A DNA stretch of 64,000 bases, taken from contig NHNY01000012.1 in the NCBI GenBank assembly GCA_002786065.1, positions 124,001 to 188,000 on the forward strand, read 5' to 3'. Each line of letters starts with the position of its first letter. Position 1 is the stretch's first letter. This stretch comes from Microcyclospora pomicola (Eukaryota; Ascomycota; Dothideomycetes; Capnodiales). Made by a program: the position numbers and the translations under genes. Shown in pieces: positions 1-10,974 of the stretch. The notes below the pieces were generated by a model, which did no database searches, had not been told where the DNA came from, and worked only from the letters and a program-made list of their open reading frames with translations.

Positions 1-213
1 TAGTGTTTGTGCTAACGTTGCTGACGATCTTTGTCAAGTGTGCTGGTAATCGGCAGATGTCTAAAGCAAAGCGGAAGAGACGCACTGATGGCTGGGACTA
101 TGAGGGCGTTCCCAGCTGATTCTGCACTTGATACTTGTGTTTGGTCAGCAGGCGTTTTAGTGATTCCCCAGCAAGAGACTCTTCTCAGACACCGCAGATC
201 GTCCCAAGACCTT

Positions 214-1218
214 TCATTGTATAACGTGCGCTCTAGTCCCAACAGCTGCAGCACTTCCACGAATTGCCTCCCAATCCTCCTGCTGGATCACAATGCCGAA
301 ATATCTCTCGAGCGCCGCCACTCGCTCCTCTTCCGATTCGAAGATCTTCTCCAAGACCTTTTTGCCACGCCTCCGCCATTTGAGCTTTTCGCCGTCTATC
401 ACCAACGTCCCATCGATCTCGCCTTTGTTCAGCACGTCCCCTGTCGCAGACCCTGGTTCGTTGACTTGATCATACACCTCCCCATCCACCGTGAAACGTA
501 CACAGACCACCTTCCAGGTGAAGAATGTCGTCCGTGAAGTCATCGGCAGCAGGTTCATGCCCTGAATATCCGGCAGCGTGAACTCCAGCTCCGCGAAACA
601 ATACTGCGGCACCCAGTCCGCGCCATCGTGGGTGCGCCACTCATACATCCAGAAGTCCTGGCCGGACAGCGAGCCAGGCAGCGGGCGGCGCACGACCCGG
701 CACTGCGCCGGTGCGACTTGCGTGTGCACGGCGCCCGGATCGTGCAGCGAGATCGGCTCGATGGGCCCGCCGGATCCCAGTCCGATGTCGATGAGATACG
801 GCGTGCCGGCAATCGTGACGACGTTGACGCAATGTGACCAGCCGCCGAACGTGCCCGACCCTGGGCTGAAGATGCGCGCGCCGGTCAGGTAGGTGGTAAA
901 CCCCAGCGAATGCAGCAGGAAGTGGACGATGGTGTTGTTCTCCATACAGTAGCCGCCGCGGCCGGGCGCCTGGATGATCTTGCGGAAGAGCGAGACTGGA
1001 CGGACGGTCAGCGTGCGGTGGTGGGTGTAATGCTGGTCCAGGTTTTCCCAGGGTATCTTGACGGCATGGTGGCGTTGGAGGTAGCGGAGATGGGTGAGCT
1101 GTTCCGAGGGGGAGAGATCTTGGACTGAGAAGAGGCGGTGCTCGTCGTCGAGGCCGATGCGGTCAAAGTATTGAGATAGTTGAGCATGGTCATATTTGAA
1201 GTCTGGTGTGGTCGTCAT
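214..1218 (-). CDS. Arylamine N-acetyltransferase (NAT)
   Basis: Intact single-exon gene, 334 aa, starting at the ATG at 1218. NAT enzymes move an acetyl group from acetyl-CoA (some fungal forms use malonyl-CoA) to arylamines and hydrazines and are cytosolic. The Cys-His-Asp triad is readable: Cys91 in RGGYCMENN, His129 in GGWSHCVNV and Asp144 in YLIDIGLGSGGP. The N-terminal YFDRIGL element and length fit the family, though the protein is slightly longer than bacterial NATs. In plant-associated fungi such enzymes detoxify plant or microbial aromatic amines; that role here is inference from the family. The next gene, also minus, is a secreted oxidase, but the 0.9-kb gap argues against a functional unit. 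Confidence 0.93.
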   Translation of the reverse strand: MTTTPDFKYDHAQLSQYFDRIGLDDEHRLFSVQDLSPSEQLTHLRYLQRHHAVKIPWENLDQHYTHHRTLTVRPVSLFRKIIQAPGRGGYCMENNTIVHFLLHSLGFTTYLTGARIFSPGSGTFGGWSHCVNVVTIAGTPYLIDIGLGSGGPIEPISLHDPGAVHTQVAPAQCRVVRRPLPGSLSGQDFWMYEWRTHDGADWVPQYCFAELEFTLPDIQGMNLLPMTSRTTFFTWKVVCVRFTVDGEVYDQVNEPGSATGDVLNKGEIDGTLVIDGEKLKWRRRGKKVLEKIFESEEERVAALERYFGIVIQQEDWEAIRGSAAAVGTRAHVIQ

Positions 1219-2145
1219 GTTCTAGGTATTTTCACCAACGTTGATTTATAAACTTCTAGTCGTCCAGGAGACTCCTGACTATTTTCTCTGGGAATTGCTT
1301 TACGACGTGATTATGTGTCGTTGATCTCCAGTGCATATGGCGCTTGACCCAATTGTCTTTCTGTGAGACTTGAAGCTGTACCTAACCTTCGTCGGTCAAT
1401 TTTATGTGCTTTGCAACCAGGTCGAACGCAATACTTACTCAGTATATCAGAATAGCTGGGCTGTACCTTGTAGTCTAGTTTGGACGGACAAGTTCTCATA
1501 TCATCACAGCCTTGAAGTTGGAATTGACCGGCATGACGTGCAGTCCTCGAGTTGCCGCCACACACAACCAACACCAGACGTCCGGCGCTTCCTAGCTGAG
1601 ATTCCAGGCCGCACATGAGATGAATAGGATCGTGAGTAGATGGGTCCGGATTAAGGAGTATGCAAGCACTATGTACCTCGTAAAGGGTCTTGTTTGTGTT
1701 GTGAGGAGTCTGCCGACCAACAAATTGAATGCAAGAGAACGGCTCTCCTGTGTCATTCCAATATTTGAACAACCTTGCTGGAGTACGTATGACGATCAAT
1801 TTTCGCAACGTGCCCGCAAAGACTTACGACCCCGTTGGCATTTTCCACGGTCTCGACATATCACCTATCATTCTAAACTTTCCGTGGGGCTGTCTCGTCC
1901 ACGGCCCACGATCTCAACAGCCTGCCTCTGTTACGTGCAAATACAAGGTATGGCTTCATTCCACAAAGTGACACGATAAATGCAGCACACCGCACTTCCA
2001 GCATAGGAAAGAGTGTACACATCTAACACGGTGGATTCATCAACACAGCGGGTATGACTTGAGATGGCTCTGCCTTTGAACAGAATGTTCATTGTTCATA
2101 AGTTCGTGATGATTCTAGATCATGTGTACATCTTGTGATGTCAAA
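1219..2145. other. Intergenic, no supported gene
   Basis: Stretch between the NAT promoter and the 3' end of the FAD oxidase. An open frame on the minus strand (1311-1808, 165 codons) has no recognisable domain, and no exon chain could be built. Nothing further seen. Confidence 0.5.
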
Positions 2146-3986
2146 CTACTTGGAAGGAAGTTTGAAACCGCCCTGCCTGGTGGTGAAAAACCCGGTAGGA
2201 TCGTACGCCTTCTTGGCTGCCTGCAACCGTGCAAGGTTGGCGGCCGGATAGCTAGAGTAGATATCCTGATCGGGCGCAGCATCGTTCATGAATAGAGGGT
2301 TGTACCTGTAGGGATCATAGTCAGCATGAAACTCCATCAAGCATTCAAGATGGCAACGACTGGTACTTACGAGATATGGCTGATGTCTCCAGATTGGTAG
2401 TTGGTTGGTGCGACGCCAGCGAAAGTTGTGTTCACATAAGACCTGATGGCGCTCGAGATCTTAGCCGCGTATGTCGGACACTGTGCATCACAGAGCTGGT
2501 TGGCCCAAAGCATATCATGCTCGACCCAAATGCGATCGCCGTGAGCAGGATCGAGCCCCAAGGCATTGCCACCTTGAGCTTGTGAGGCCTGTGCAATTTT
2601 AACAGAGATTGGCTGAGGGTCGTAGCCAATGACCTGAACATCCAGGTTGGTGAGGCTATCGCCGAAGGATTGAGCGTAGGTGAGGTTGAACAACTTGGAG
2701 TAGACCTGGGCCATCTGGTCTGTAGGGAGATTGGGCAGTGTCGTAACGCGGAAGGAGTTGCCAAGGCCGGTAATGTCAGCTCCGCCTTCTGCACTCGTGA
2801 GGTTGTAGTAGGTCTGTGTCATGGTGTCGTCGGAGGCGCTTTCAATTGCATCAAAGTCGTCAAATATGCCGGCCGGAGGAGTTGGGCCGTCATAGAAGAA
2901 GAATACAAGCGGTCCACCAACAAGGTTCAAGGCGTTCGCTGGTAAGCCTATACGATATGATGGTTAGTGATGAATTAAAGGTAGCTTCGAGTTGCTAAAC
3001 ATCCATACCGAACTGGAACGTAGGAATAACGGCAGCTTTCACGTCAGGATAATCGCGGGTGAAGTTTGCAACGGCACGGTGCAATGCATCACGCTTGTCA
3101 ATGGAGTAGGTACGAGTGCCGCCCCAGACTTGCCCGTTGACGCCAATCGGGTGCGCCTGCATAGTGATGCGAGTGACGATGGCAAATTGGTTTCCACCAC
3201 CCTGCACGAACGTCAGTATTCGATCTCTCAGCGTCACACTGCGGCCAGAAGGCACTCACCCTGAGAGCCCACCACAAGTCTGGATGAGATGTTCGGTTGG
3301 CGTTGACGATTGTGCCGTTGGCAAGCACAGCTTCCCAGTTCTCCACATTGTCACAGGTGAATCCGTATTGTGCTGACAGGTACGACAAACCACCACCGAT
3401 AGCAAAACCACCAACGCCAATGTCAGTCAGACGGCCACCGACAACGGCCTGGTTCGTCTGTCCGGTCACGTTGTACACTTGACCCCACCGAGCACCCATG
3501 CCGATGACGAAAGTCTTCCCATCGTTGGATCTGACAGTGTTTGCGAGATTTGGCGCGAAAGAAATCAGCACGCCGTCTTTGGTGGCCGAAAAGCCCGGTG
3601 CTGGGTTGTGGCCGCCTGACTTGAGACCAAACGGCACTGATGGGTATTGGTTGAGCTGCAGAACAGCATCCGACACCTGTTCGGCAGTAGCAGGGAAGAA
3701 AGCACAGGCTGATCGATAGAAGTTGGAATTCTCTGCGTTCCAGTAGTGGCTACGAGGTCATTAGCAATGTGGGACTATCAGGACAGTGACTCGGAGCGAC
3801 ACACTTGTTGATTTCGTTGTAGGTGGAAGCATTGCTTGCAGTCAGAAGAGCGTTCGCGCCTAGAGGGTTGAACGCAATGTATTGAGGATATTTGGCGTAA
3901 AGATATTTGCAGACAGTGACAGTGTCCGCAGAGGGCGCAGCCGAGGCCGCAGCCAGCAGGCCAGATAGGAGCAAGAAAGACTTCAT
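2146..3986 (-). CDS. Secreted FAD-linked oxidase, berberine-bridge-enzyme (BBE) type
   Basis: Five exons: 3986-3805, 3749-3260, 3201-3009, 2947-2371 and 2305-2146, giving 533 aa with introns of 55-65 bp that keep frame. The N-terminus is a clear signal peptide (MKSFLLLSGLLAAASAAPS). The FAD-binding PCMH domain has the His attachment motif KSGGHN (His108), GGGLSYLSAQYG and the FTCDNVENWE element. WWALR joins GGGNQFAIVTRI across intron 2, which is typical of the family. The C-terminal BBE motif (YNPLFMND) ends in the AYDPTGFF region. The enzyme likely oxidises a sugar, alkaloid or secondary metabolite outside the cell or in the secretory path; the substrate cannot be told. Asn-X-Thr sites (for example NTTFAG, NLTYAQ) fit secretion. 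Confidence 0.9.
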
Positions 3987-4940
3987 ATTGATGTTGAGAT
4001 GGAGGGAAAAAGGAAGTCTCGACACCGAAATGAAGGCACATAAGGAAGCAGTTATAGGTGTTTGATAATCCTCAAACATTACGCACTGGCTTTGACGCAA
4101 GAGAGATCGCCAGAAGCAAGGCTTGCCATGCCTCGGTCGGCGTCGATCATCTGGAAGATGTACCGGTTTGGGACCAATGATGCTTTATTAGCAGACCCCG
4201 GACACGCCACATGTGGAGCCCCCATGCATGATCACAGAGGCTTCTAGTTGTGCGGTCTGAACGGTGTACTGTACCTAGCGAACGTAGAACAACGTCAGTC
4301 GAAGCCTTAGGCTCTCGCATTCGGAAACCAAGTTGCAGACCTGTCCGACTGTTGACAAGGAGTTGCCGTCCTCTGGCTACGCATACCTGTCATCTTGAAC
4401 CGCGGCAGATGGACTTGGCAAAGCTGCAGGCAAGATCATGCACAAGCAGACAAGGCATGTGCGGCGGCAGTGTGAACGAGCACGCGGCACTCACGGTTAT
4501 GCGATACGAGATATGCGAAGCATGGAGAAACGAGGACTTCGTGCCGGAGATTAAGCTGCAGTCAGAATAGCGTGATGGGTGGCAAAGATCCCGCTTACCC
4601 TCAAAGCAAGAATGACGGCTCGATCCGGGGCTAGAAAGATGCGGCTATCACATATCGTATCCCTCGTATGCATGTCGGCTCGAAACCCATGTCGAGTCTC
4701 TTGCCTGCATATGTACATGCGGCTGCCCGAGCATATTATTAAGAGCCACAGGGAGCCCTTCGTATATCAGCAGTCTTGCAGGAAGTCAAACTCGTCCGAA
4801 GTAGCTTGCAAGTGCCGGAGCTTCCTGATCATGCCTCGCTTACTATGGAGTTGACGAGGGCGAGAGAGCGGGGTTCGCAGGCGTAGCATTATTGTTGTCC
4901 ATCAGAGCATTACCATGGAGCTGCACCTCTTTACAACATT
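3987..4940. other. Intergenic, no supported gene
   Basis: Promoter side of the FAD oxidase and 3' flank of pms1. Short open frames (4250-4570, 4579-4854) show no family resemblance or credible splice chain. Nothing further seen. Confidence 0.5.
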
Positions 4941-7900
4941 TCACGTCGTCTGATGACGGAGCCAGCCCGCCCAGTCTGTATTTCCCCCTGGATTAAAGAC
5001 ATCACTTTCGCCAATGGCATCACCTTCCTGCCAGCCTTTCCAGGTCCCTATTCCAGCCAGATGTCTCATCGTCGGTCGTCCGTGCGGACAGTTCCAGGGC
5101 TTCTCCATCTCACCCATATGGCTGACCACCTTGGACATCTGTGGATGAGTCAAGGTTCGACCTACCATGATGCTACTTCGACAAGCTCTCATAGCAAGCA
5201 TCCGTTGGACTTTCTTCGGTCGTGGGATGTCGGTGCGATTAGATGCAGATGACGATTCTGACAACAGATGTAGAAGCTCTTCGAGATCTGAAAGATCAAA
5301 GGTTTTCTCACCAGAGACGGGAAGCGTTTGTAGCAAGAGACTGCGATGTTGCTGATCAATATCATCCTCGTCTGGGCCAGAGGATGTCGTCATTTCAACC
5401 TCAAACCCATTCGCCCTAAGCGCTGCAGGGCAGTCGAGGATCAGCTCTTCCTCCGTTGCCGTGAGATCAAGAGGCAATGGCCGCACCAACTTCTGAGCTT
5501 GTAGTGTGACCGTGCGTTGCAGTCTTTCGTAGTTGTATTTCTCATCGGCAGCATGCTGATCGATGATGAAGAGCTCGTCGTCATCTTCAGCAGTGATTGC
5601 TGGACGGATCGCAAGCACAAATCCAAGATTGAACTGGCCGGCGATCCGCATCCGCCCAAAGTCAGCTTTGCTCACACTCAGAGACAGACGTGCTTCAGCA
5701 TCAGTATCGTCTATTTCATCCTTTTTGAAGGTATCACTTGCTTCGTCACCCAGCCTGTTCGCAAAGACTAAAGCTTGCTGCTGAAGTGCAGCTTGATTCC
5801 TGATATCTGGAATAGAAGTTGTAATTGAATGCATCAGTCGCAGAGTCGCGTTCCTGCGATTACCTCCATTTCTCTTAAAAGCATTGGAGGCACGGCGAAG
5901 ATTCTCCGCGCTTGGGCGTGCAGCAGCGTCTTCCACATCTTGTATCATGCGGGCGATTCTCGCGTCTTCGGATCTCTTCCTTTCTTCTTCATCGATATAA
6001 TCCTCATCGACATCATCCTCGCCAGGTGCTGAAAGCGACTCTTCTGGAGGCGGAGTAGACATGTCATTGTCCTGAATATTGGGTGCGACCGACCTGCGAG
6101 ACCCACTGTCCGATCCGGAGAAGTGTTCGTCAACTTCAGAGACACTGGCATCAGTGGTCGCCTTGCCATCATCGCTTGGACTGGCGCTTGGTTGTGACGA
6201 TCCCTCTTTGCTGGCTTGTTCGAGCGGCAATCGTGATGTCGATAAGGCAAATGCATTCAATCCCTGAGCTAGCAGCGGACTAGCTCCGTACTGTGCGATG
6301 GACTGTGAGTGGTTTGGAGTACGTATCTTTGCTCTTTTGTGCGCCAGGCTACTTCCTAAGACAGTTGTGGTCGTCGTATGTCCTACTGTAATTTCTGCCG
6401 TCCTCGATAACGACCTTTTGGGCCGCATATGATCAAAGGCGCTTTGTATGGGACCTGAGCGACTCTTCATGATACTTGCTCCAAGACTCTGTATTGGCTC
6501 CTCCGGCTCCGGCTGCGCGGTCATACCACTGGATAAGATGGCTTCTGAGTTCTGCCGCGGTTCATCCACTAGATCGTTCACATCATGGATACGTTCCCTC
6601 ACTCTTGGGTTGGCAGAAGAGTCTGATTCGCGGTGCTGAACGACATTTGCGGCACCGTCTAATGTTGGACCTGAAGTCATTCGTGTCGCTTGGGCAGCTG
6701 AAGTCTGTATGACATTATCACTAGCGAGATTGAGAGAGGGCAGACAGTCTCCACCTGAAGTCTCACGTAATGAATCAAAAGCAAGGTCTTCTGTGGCATC
6801 ATCGGCCTGTATGGTGTGTCGACGCAGTTCGCTTGCCTTGACGAAGCCAAGTGACTGCTCGCCGACAGATGGCGTTCTTTTCTCGTGAGGTTTCCCGTGC
6901 TCTCGCGCTTTGCTTGCACGGCTGGCCCAGCTATAAATCAGACTTGGGCCGTCCGTCGAGCCACCCCTTGGCTCAGGAGTAGGAGGCACAATTGACCGAC
7001 TGTTCACATGTTCATCCACTCCAGTTTCGTTGCCGCTGCCAGCGATGCCTTCTTCGTCATCGGGTCTCGAGCTTCCCACACTCGACATTCGTACCACTTG
7101 GAGTTGTTGGTGAGGACGTAAGTTCCCGTTCGGTAAAGATCCTTTTGGCACTGTATGGCCCGTCTGTTCGAACAGCCCACTCAAAGATGTCTTGAGGCTC
7201 TCAAGAAGCGTGCTCTGGTCATGAAGCATGATCGTACGTTTGTCGGGGGAAACATTGACATCATAAGCTTGCGGATCCATGACAAGGTTGGCAAAAATAA
7301 AGGGTGACTGAGAAACATTGAAGGATTTGTACACTTCGTTCATTGCTTTGGACACCTGTGGCAGACCACACGGTCTTGAGTTGACGAAGAACATTTGCCT
7401 ATCAGGCGCTTGTCGCCCTTCACCGAACACGGGTTTCGAGATGTGGCCTTGGACGTGGACACTTTTGCTAAGAGCAGTCCCTGGTGTAGACAGATGGCGG
7501 ATCCCTGAAGTAGCTTGAACTTGACTCGGCTCCAGCTCAAGATGTAAATCCAACGAAGTTAAAGCCGCCAAAGTCTTTGCACCGTATACATTGGCGATGT
7601 TCTCTTTGGTCGTCAGATTGGACTTTGTAGCGAAAACGATCTGCTTCTTGCCTTTTGGCATCTGATTTGTGACCGAGAAGCGCACGCCAACACTGATACA
7701 CGCGTAGGCCTGCAGATAATTGACCACCTTGGCATACTCCCGCTTGACATTCTTCACCAATTCTTTACGTCGGACCGGCAAGTTGCAGAAAAGGTCGTCC
7801 ACAGTGACAGTGGTTCCTCTCTGTGCCGCTACTACTGAGGTACCCTTGAGCTTGCCGGAAACTTCAAAATCAAGTCTTTTACCAACAGCACCATCTTCCG

Positions 7901-8246
7901 CCCTCGCCGTCAGTAGGTGGAATTTTGATAGAGCACAAAGGGATGAAATAGCTTCGCCACGAAAGCCAAACGTCTCAAGTGAAGTCAGATCCTCATAGCT
8001 CGACAATTTGGATGTGTGGTGTTTCAGAGCGACGGTGTCAAAGTCTTCAGGCGCGATGCCCCTTCCATTGTCCTGCACCTCGATGGAGTCTAGACCTTGA
8101 TTCCTGAAGCGGACTTCGATTGAATTGGCACCGGCGTCCAAGCTGTTTTCCACAAGCTCCTTGACGACAGAATTGAGGTCAACGATCACCTGGCCGGACT
8201 GGATCTGGTGTATAGAACCGCCATCGATGGCCTTGATAGTGGCCAT
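4941..8246 (-). CDS. pms1: DNA mismatch repair endonuclease Pms1 (MutL-alpha subunit)
   Basis: Uninterrupted 1101-aa frame from the ATG at 8246. Pms1 pairs with Mlh1 and nicks the daughter strand after MutS recognises a mismatch, in the nucleus. The N-terminal GHKL ATPase is complete: KELVENSLDAGA (Glu33, Asn34), QDNGRGI, and GFRGEAISSL near residue 95. A long low-complexity linker fills about residues 340-820. The C-terminal nuclease has DQHAADEKYNYE near residue 896 (the metal-binding DQHA-X2-E-X4-E signature), ACRSSI near 1017 and CPHGRP near 1052. All active-site motifs are intact. It diverges from the rhodanese gene with only 214 bp between start codons. It is longer than yeast Pms1 because of the linker, as is usual in filamentous fungi. 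Confidence 0.97.
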   Translation of the reverse strand: MATIKAIDGGSIHQIQSGQVIVDLNSVVKELVENSLDAGANSIEVRFRNQGLDSIEVQDNGRGIAPEDFDTVALKHHTSKLSSYEDLTSLETFGFRGEAISSLCALSKFHLLTARAEDGAVGKRLDFEVSGKLKGTSVVAAQRGTTVTVDDLFCNLPVRRKELVKNVKREYAKVVNYLQAYACISVGVRFSVTNQMPKGKKQIVFATKSNLTTKENIANVYGAKTLAALTSLDLHLELEPSQVQATSGIRHLSTPGTALSKSVHVQGHISKPVFGEGRQAPDRQMFFVNSRPCGLPQVSKAMNEVYKSFNVSQSPFIFANLVMDPQAYDVNVSPDKRTIMLHDQSTLLESLKTSLSGLFEQTGHTVPKGSLPNGNLRPHQQLQVVRMSSVGSSRPDDEEGIAGSGNETGVDEHVNSRSIVPPTPEPRGGSTDGPSLIYSWASRASKAREHGKPHEKRTPSVGEQSLGFVKASELRRHTIQADDATEDLAFDSLRETSGGDCLPSLNLASDNVIQTSAAQATRMTSGPTLDGAANVVQHRESDSSANPRVRERIHDVNDLVDEPRQNSEAILSSGMTAQPEPEEPIQSLGASIMKSRSGPIQSAFDHMRPKRSLSRTAEITVGHTTTTTVLGSSLAHKRAKIRTPNHSQSIAQYGASPLLAQGLNAFALSTSRLPLEQASKEGSSQPSASPSDDGKATTDASVSEVDEHFSGSDSGSRRSVAPNIQDNDMSTPPPEESLSAPGEDDVDEDYIDEEERKRSEDARIARMIQDVEDAAARPSAENLRRASNAFKRNGGNRRNATLRLMHSITTSIPDIRNQAALQQQALVFANRLGDEASDTFKKDEIDDTDAEARLSLSVSKADFGRMRIAGQFNLGFVLAIRPAITAEDDDELFIIDQHAADEKYNYERLQRTVTLQAQKLVRPLPLDLTATEEELILDCPAALRANGFEVEMTTSSGPDEDDIDQQHRSLLLQTLPVSGEKTFDLSDLEELLHLLSESSSASNRTDIPRPKKVQRMLAMRACRSSIMVGRTLTHPQMSKVVSHMGEMEKPWNCPHGRPTMRHLAGIGTWKGWQEGDAIGESDVFNPGGNTDWAGWLRHQTT

Positions 8247-8460
8247 CCGCTAGGGACAAGATCAACCCATGATGTGAGTTGATGACTGATGAAACGAGAC
8301 TGTCAGGCTCATCGCCAGCGTCCCTGAACGCGTTGCTCGACTCTGACGCCCTCTCACGTGATCAGAATTTGATGACTTCATGTTCAATGCACGTAGTGTT
8401 GACACATTCGATCATCTCTCACGTAACATCTTTACACTTGGTCATATACCTCTGGAGACG
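8247..8460. promoter_or_regulatory. Compact divergent promoter pms1 / rhodanese
   Basis: The 214 bp between the two outward-facing ATGs must hold both 5' UTRs and both promoters. It contains the palindromic hexamer CACGTG (8356-8361) and a second TCACGT (8419-8424). No clear TATA box was seen. A shared bidirectional promoter is inferred from spacing. Confidence 0.5.
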
Positions 8461-9049
8461 ATGGCGGGACGCAGACTTGCAGCATCTCTGTTGAGATCGA
8501 ATGTCTGGCAGAAGTCGAATGTTGCAACATCCATTCCAGCAGCGCAAAGGCTCGCTGCACCAACCACACAACCACGAACACTCCGACCAGCATTTGTCCC
8601 AGCTAGATGGCATTCTGCGCCCGCCGCTCGGCCGAAGGTCTACGAGTTCGATGATGTACGCACTTTTCCATGAGCGTCTTGTCCATGCTTTGAGGTCTTC
8701 CTAACACGATCTTCAGATAAAGCAAATAGCCACCTCCCCCTCTGCCGATCGCGTGTTGATCGACGTGCGCGAGCCCTCCGAAGTACAAGAAGGCCGCATC
8801 CCGACCGCGATCAACATCCCCATCAAGTCCCAACCGGATGCACTGTTCCTGCCTGCGCATGAGTTCGAGGATCGATTCGGATTTAGCAAGCCTAGTGCCG
8901 AGCAGGAGGTCGTCTTCTACTGCAAAGCCGGTGTCCGAAGTAGTGCGGCCGCGCAATTGGCACAGCAGGTAGGATACAAGAATGTGAGCGAGTATCGAGG
9001 GAGCTGGATGGATTGGGTGAAGAAGGGCGGTGAGGTGGGGAAGTCATGA
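8461..9049 (+). CDS. Mitochondrial single-domain rhodanese (sulfurtransferase)
   Basis: Two exons, 8461-8655 and 8717-9049, joined by a 61-bp intron (GTACGC...TTCAG) to give 175 aa. The N-terminus (MAGRRLAASLLRSNVW) is rich in Arg, Ser and Ala with no acids, a mitochondrial targeting pattern. A rhodanese fold follows: VLIDVREPSEVQEGRIPTA, then the active-site loop FYCKAGVRSSAA with catalytic Cys134, and YRGSWMDW near the C-terminus. Single-domain rhodaneses pass sulfane sulfur to cyanide or other acceptors; the physiological acceptor is unknown. The catalytic loop CKAGVRS is intact. It shares a short divergent promoter with pms1. Confidence 0.92.
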
Positions 9050-10974
9050 TCCGAAATGTGATGTAGGTAGGTGCACTGCAGGCTCGAAGGAGCAGAGTGG
9101 AGGAAAGCGTTAGATCTATATCCGTCCGATTTCCACGATTCGAAACGAGTATGTCTCAAACATGAACGACTTTCATGAGTCCCATTTCTTTTCGACAAGA
9201 TTAGAAGAATACCCAAATGACAGCAATGCACGCCAACACCTGTAAAGCGTTCATCCAGATATGGCAGCTTTCGCTGTCTTCCGTCAGCCCTAGGAGTTTC
9301 ATCGTCTGGTCACCGGCACGTAATCCATCGCTTACCGAGCAGCCAGATACGCAACATTCGCTTCGTGGCGATCTCTTGGTGCCAATCTCAGGACGTAAAG
9401 TGGTCGAACATGACTGTGCGAAACACATCATCCTAATATCGTTCGCCCGTAGGCCCAGCTTCAAGGACCGACCTGTTCGAAAGCTACGAGAATGTCGACA
9501 GGAGACTCACCTAGGAAAGGACTCAGGCCAACAGAAAATCGTCTTGATTTTCTCCCCCTCTTCCTTCTCCTTCTTCTCCTCGTCCTCCTCTGGTGTCTCC
9601 GCCCTTTCTTCCTCGCCACTCGCCCGCAAAACCTCACACGTGCTTTTGATTTGCCCTTCCACTTACCCTTCACCCGTTCCCTGTCCTCGTTTGGTCACTC
9701 TCTGGTCTCGCGCGGAATTGATCAACTCTAGCGAACAGCATTTGAGTGAACTGTAACACATCCAGCTTGAGCTTCAATGCTTATACACTTCTGCCCAAAG
9801 TTTTGCTTACATCGGGCCACATCGCCATGGCAGATAGAGCGTGCCTGTCGAGGACTTCGTGCTGTGCTTAGTGGCGCTTTATCGACAGTAACGCCATACA
9901 TGGCTTCTGCGCCAACAAGCGGGCTCGGAAGAAGGCATACACTGCAGATTGACGCAGAATTCTGGCTCTATTGACGTTCGCCTGTGAGTCAGCTAGCTCC
10001 CGGTGTAGTGCTACTTTAGCATGCGAATATAGACTCTGACATGTTGTCCAGTCTTCATATTTGGCCTCAGAGAATGCGCCAGAAAGATTCGAGGTGAACA
10101 GCGTTTGCTATTTGGTCAAGCAAAATGTTTTGAAATAGTCAATGTTGTGATGCCTTTTGCACGATTCTGTGCATTTCAAAGATTGGTTAATTCAGTTGTG
10201 ACAGAGATGACGCACACTTTCAGAAGCATGCCAATTCCTCCTCGCACTCCTCCTTCGAACCAGAGAAGTTGATGGTTTCTTCGCCCAGATTATCGCCACA
10301 CCGGGGATCGTCATTCTCGAGTGCATGGCTCGACGCATCATCTTTACCGTCAGCTGGAGTAGAAGACGAGAGAGCTCTCTTGCTTAATAACGCTTCTGAG
10401 ATGGACTGACGATCGAGAATGATCCTCAAAGACAATTAACCGGCTGCAGACGGCCGCATCCTTACCAGATACCCAAACGAGATCTATGACCTGTTGGTGA
10501 TTGAGGCGTGGCGAATGTCGTGCAGGTCAGTGTATTTAAAGGGCATAACGAACAATCGCCAACATTTACTTTGAACAGCGCGCGATATTTAGGAGGCGTG
10601 TAGAGTCGAAGGCCCACATGATGAAGCATGGGCAGCTAGTTCATTCAGAACTGAAGATATTACGTGCGCATCGCCCTTTGGATCTCTTAGACATGTAAGT
10701 GTGGTTCTGAGTTGCAGCTGTACCCACAGGACTTGCAATGGTCATCATGTCCTCGATACAGTAGTGTGGTTGAGCAGGGGTGAGGTCGTGCTGGAGCTCT
10801 ACTCTTGTGGTAGTCCACTAGCGGCGGATAAGCCAGCTGCGAATCGCATCGCCAATGCCACGTCGCTTGTCACGTTGGAATACTGATCGAAAACACATTT
10901 CCAGTTGTGCAGCTCATGAAGTGCTTGTAGCAATGAAACGTAAGGAGTCATTCTTGCAGATACAATAAATTACG
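9050..10974. other. Long intergenic region with a pyrimidine-rich tract
   Basis: 1.9 kb without a supportable gene. Around 9545-9620 the + strand is strongly CT-rich; read on the minus strand it gives Glu/Lys/Arg-rich frames that look compositional. A 71-codon minus frame at 10220-10435 begins with a non-ATG codon and shows no domain. A gene with several small exons on the minus strand (about 9200-9730) cannot be excluded: GTGAGT and GTAAGT donors occur there, but no coherent protein resulted. Confidence 0.45.

Noticed and set aside
1311-1808. 165-codon minus-strand frame between NAT and FAD oxidase
   Set aside because: No motif, no splice partners, Cys-rich by chance; not listed as a gene.
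9217-9756. 179-codon plus-strand frame
   Set aside because: Ser-rich run is the product of a CT-rich tract; no conserved segment.
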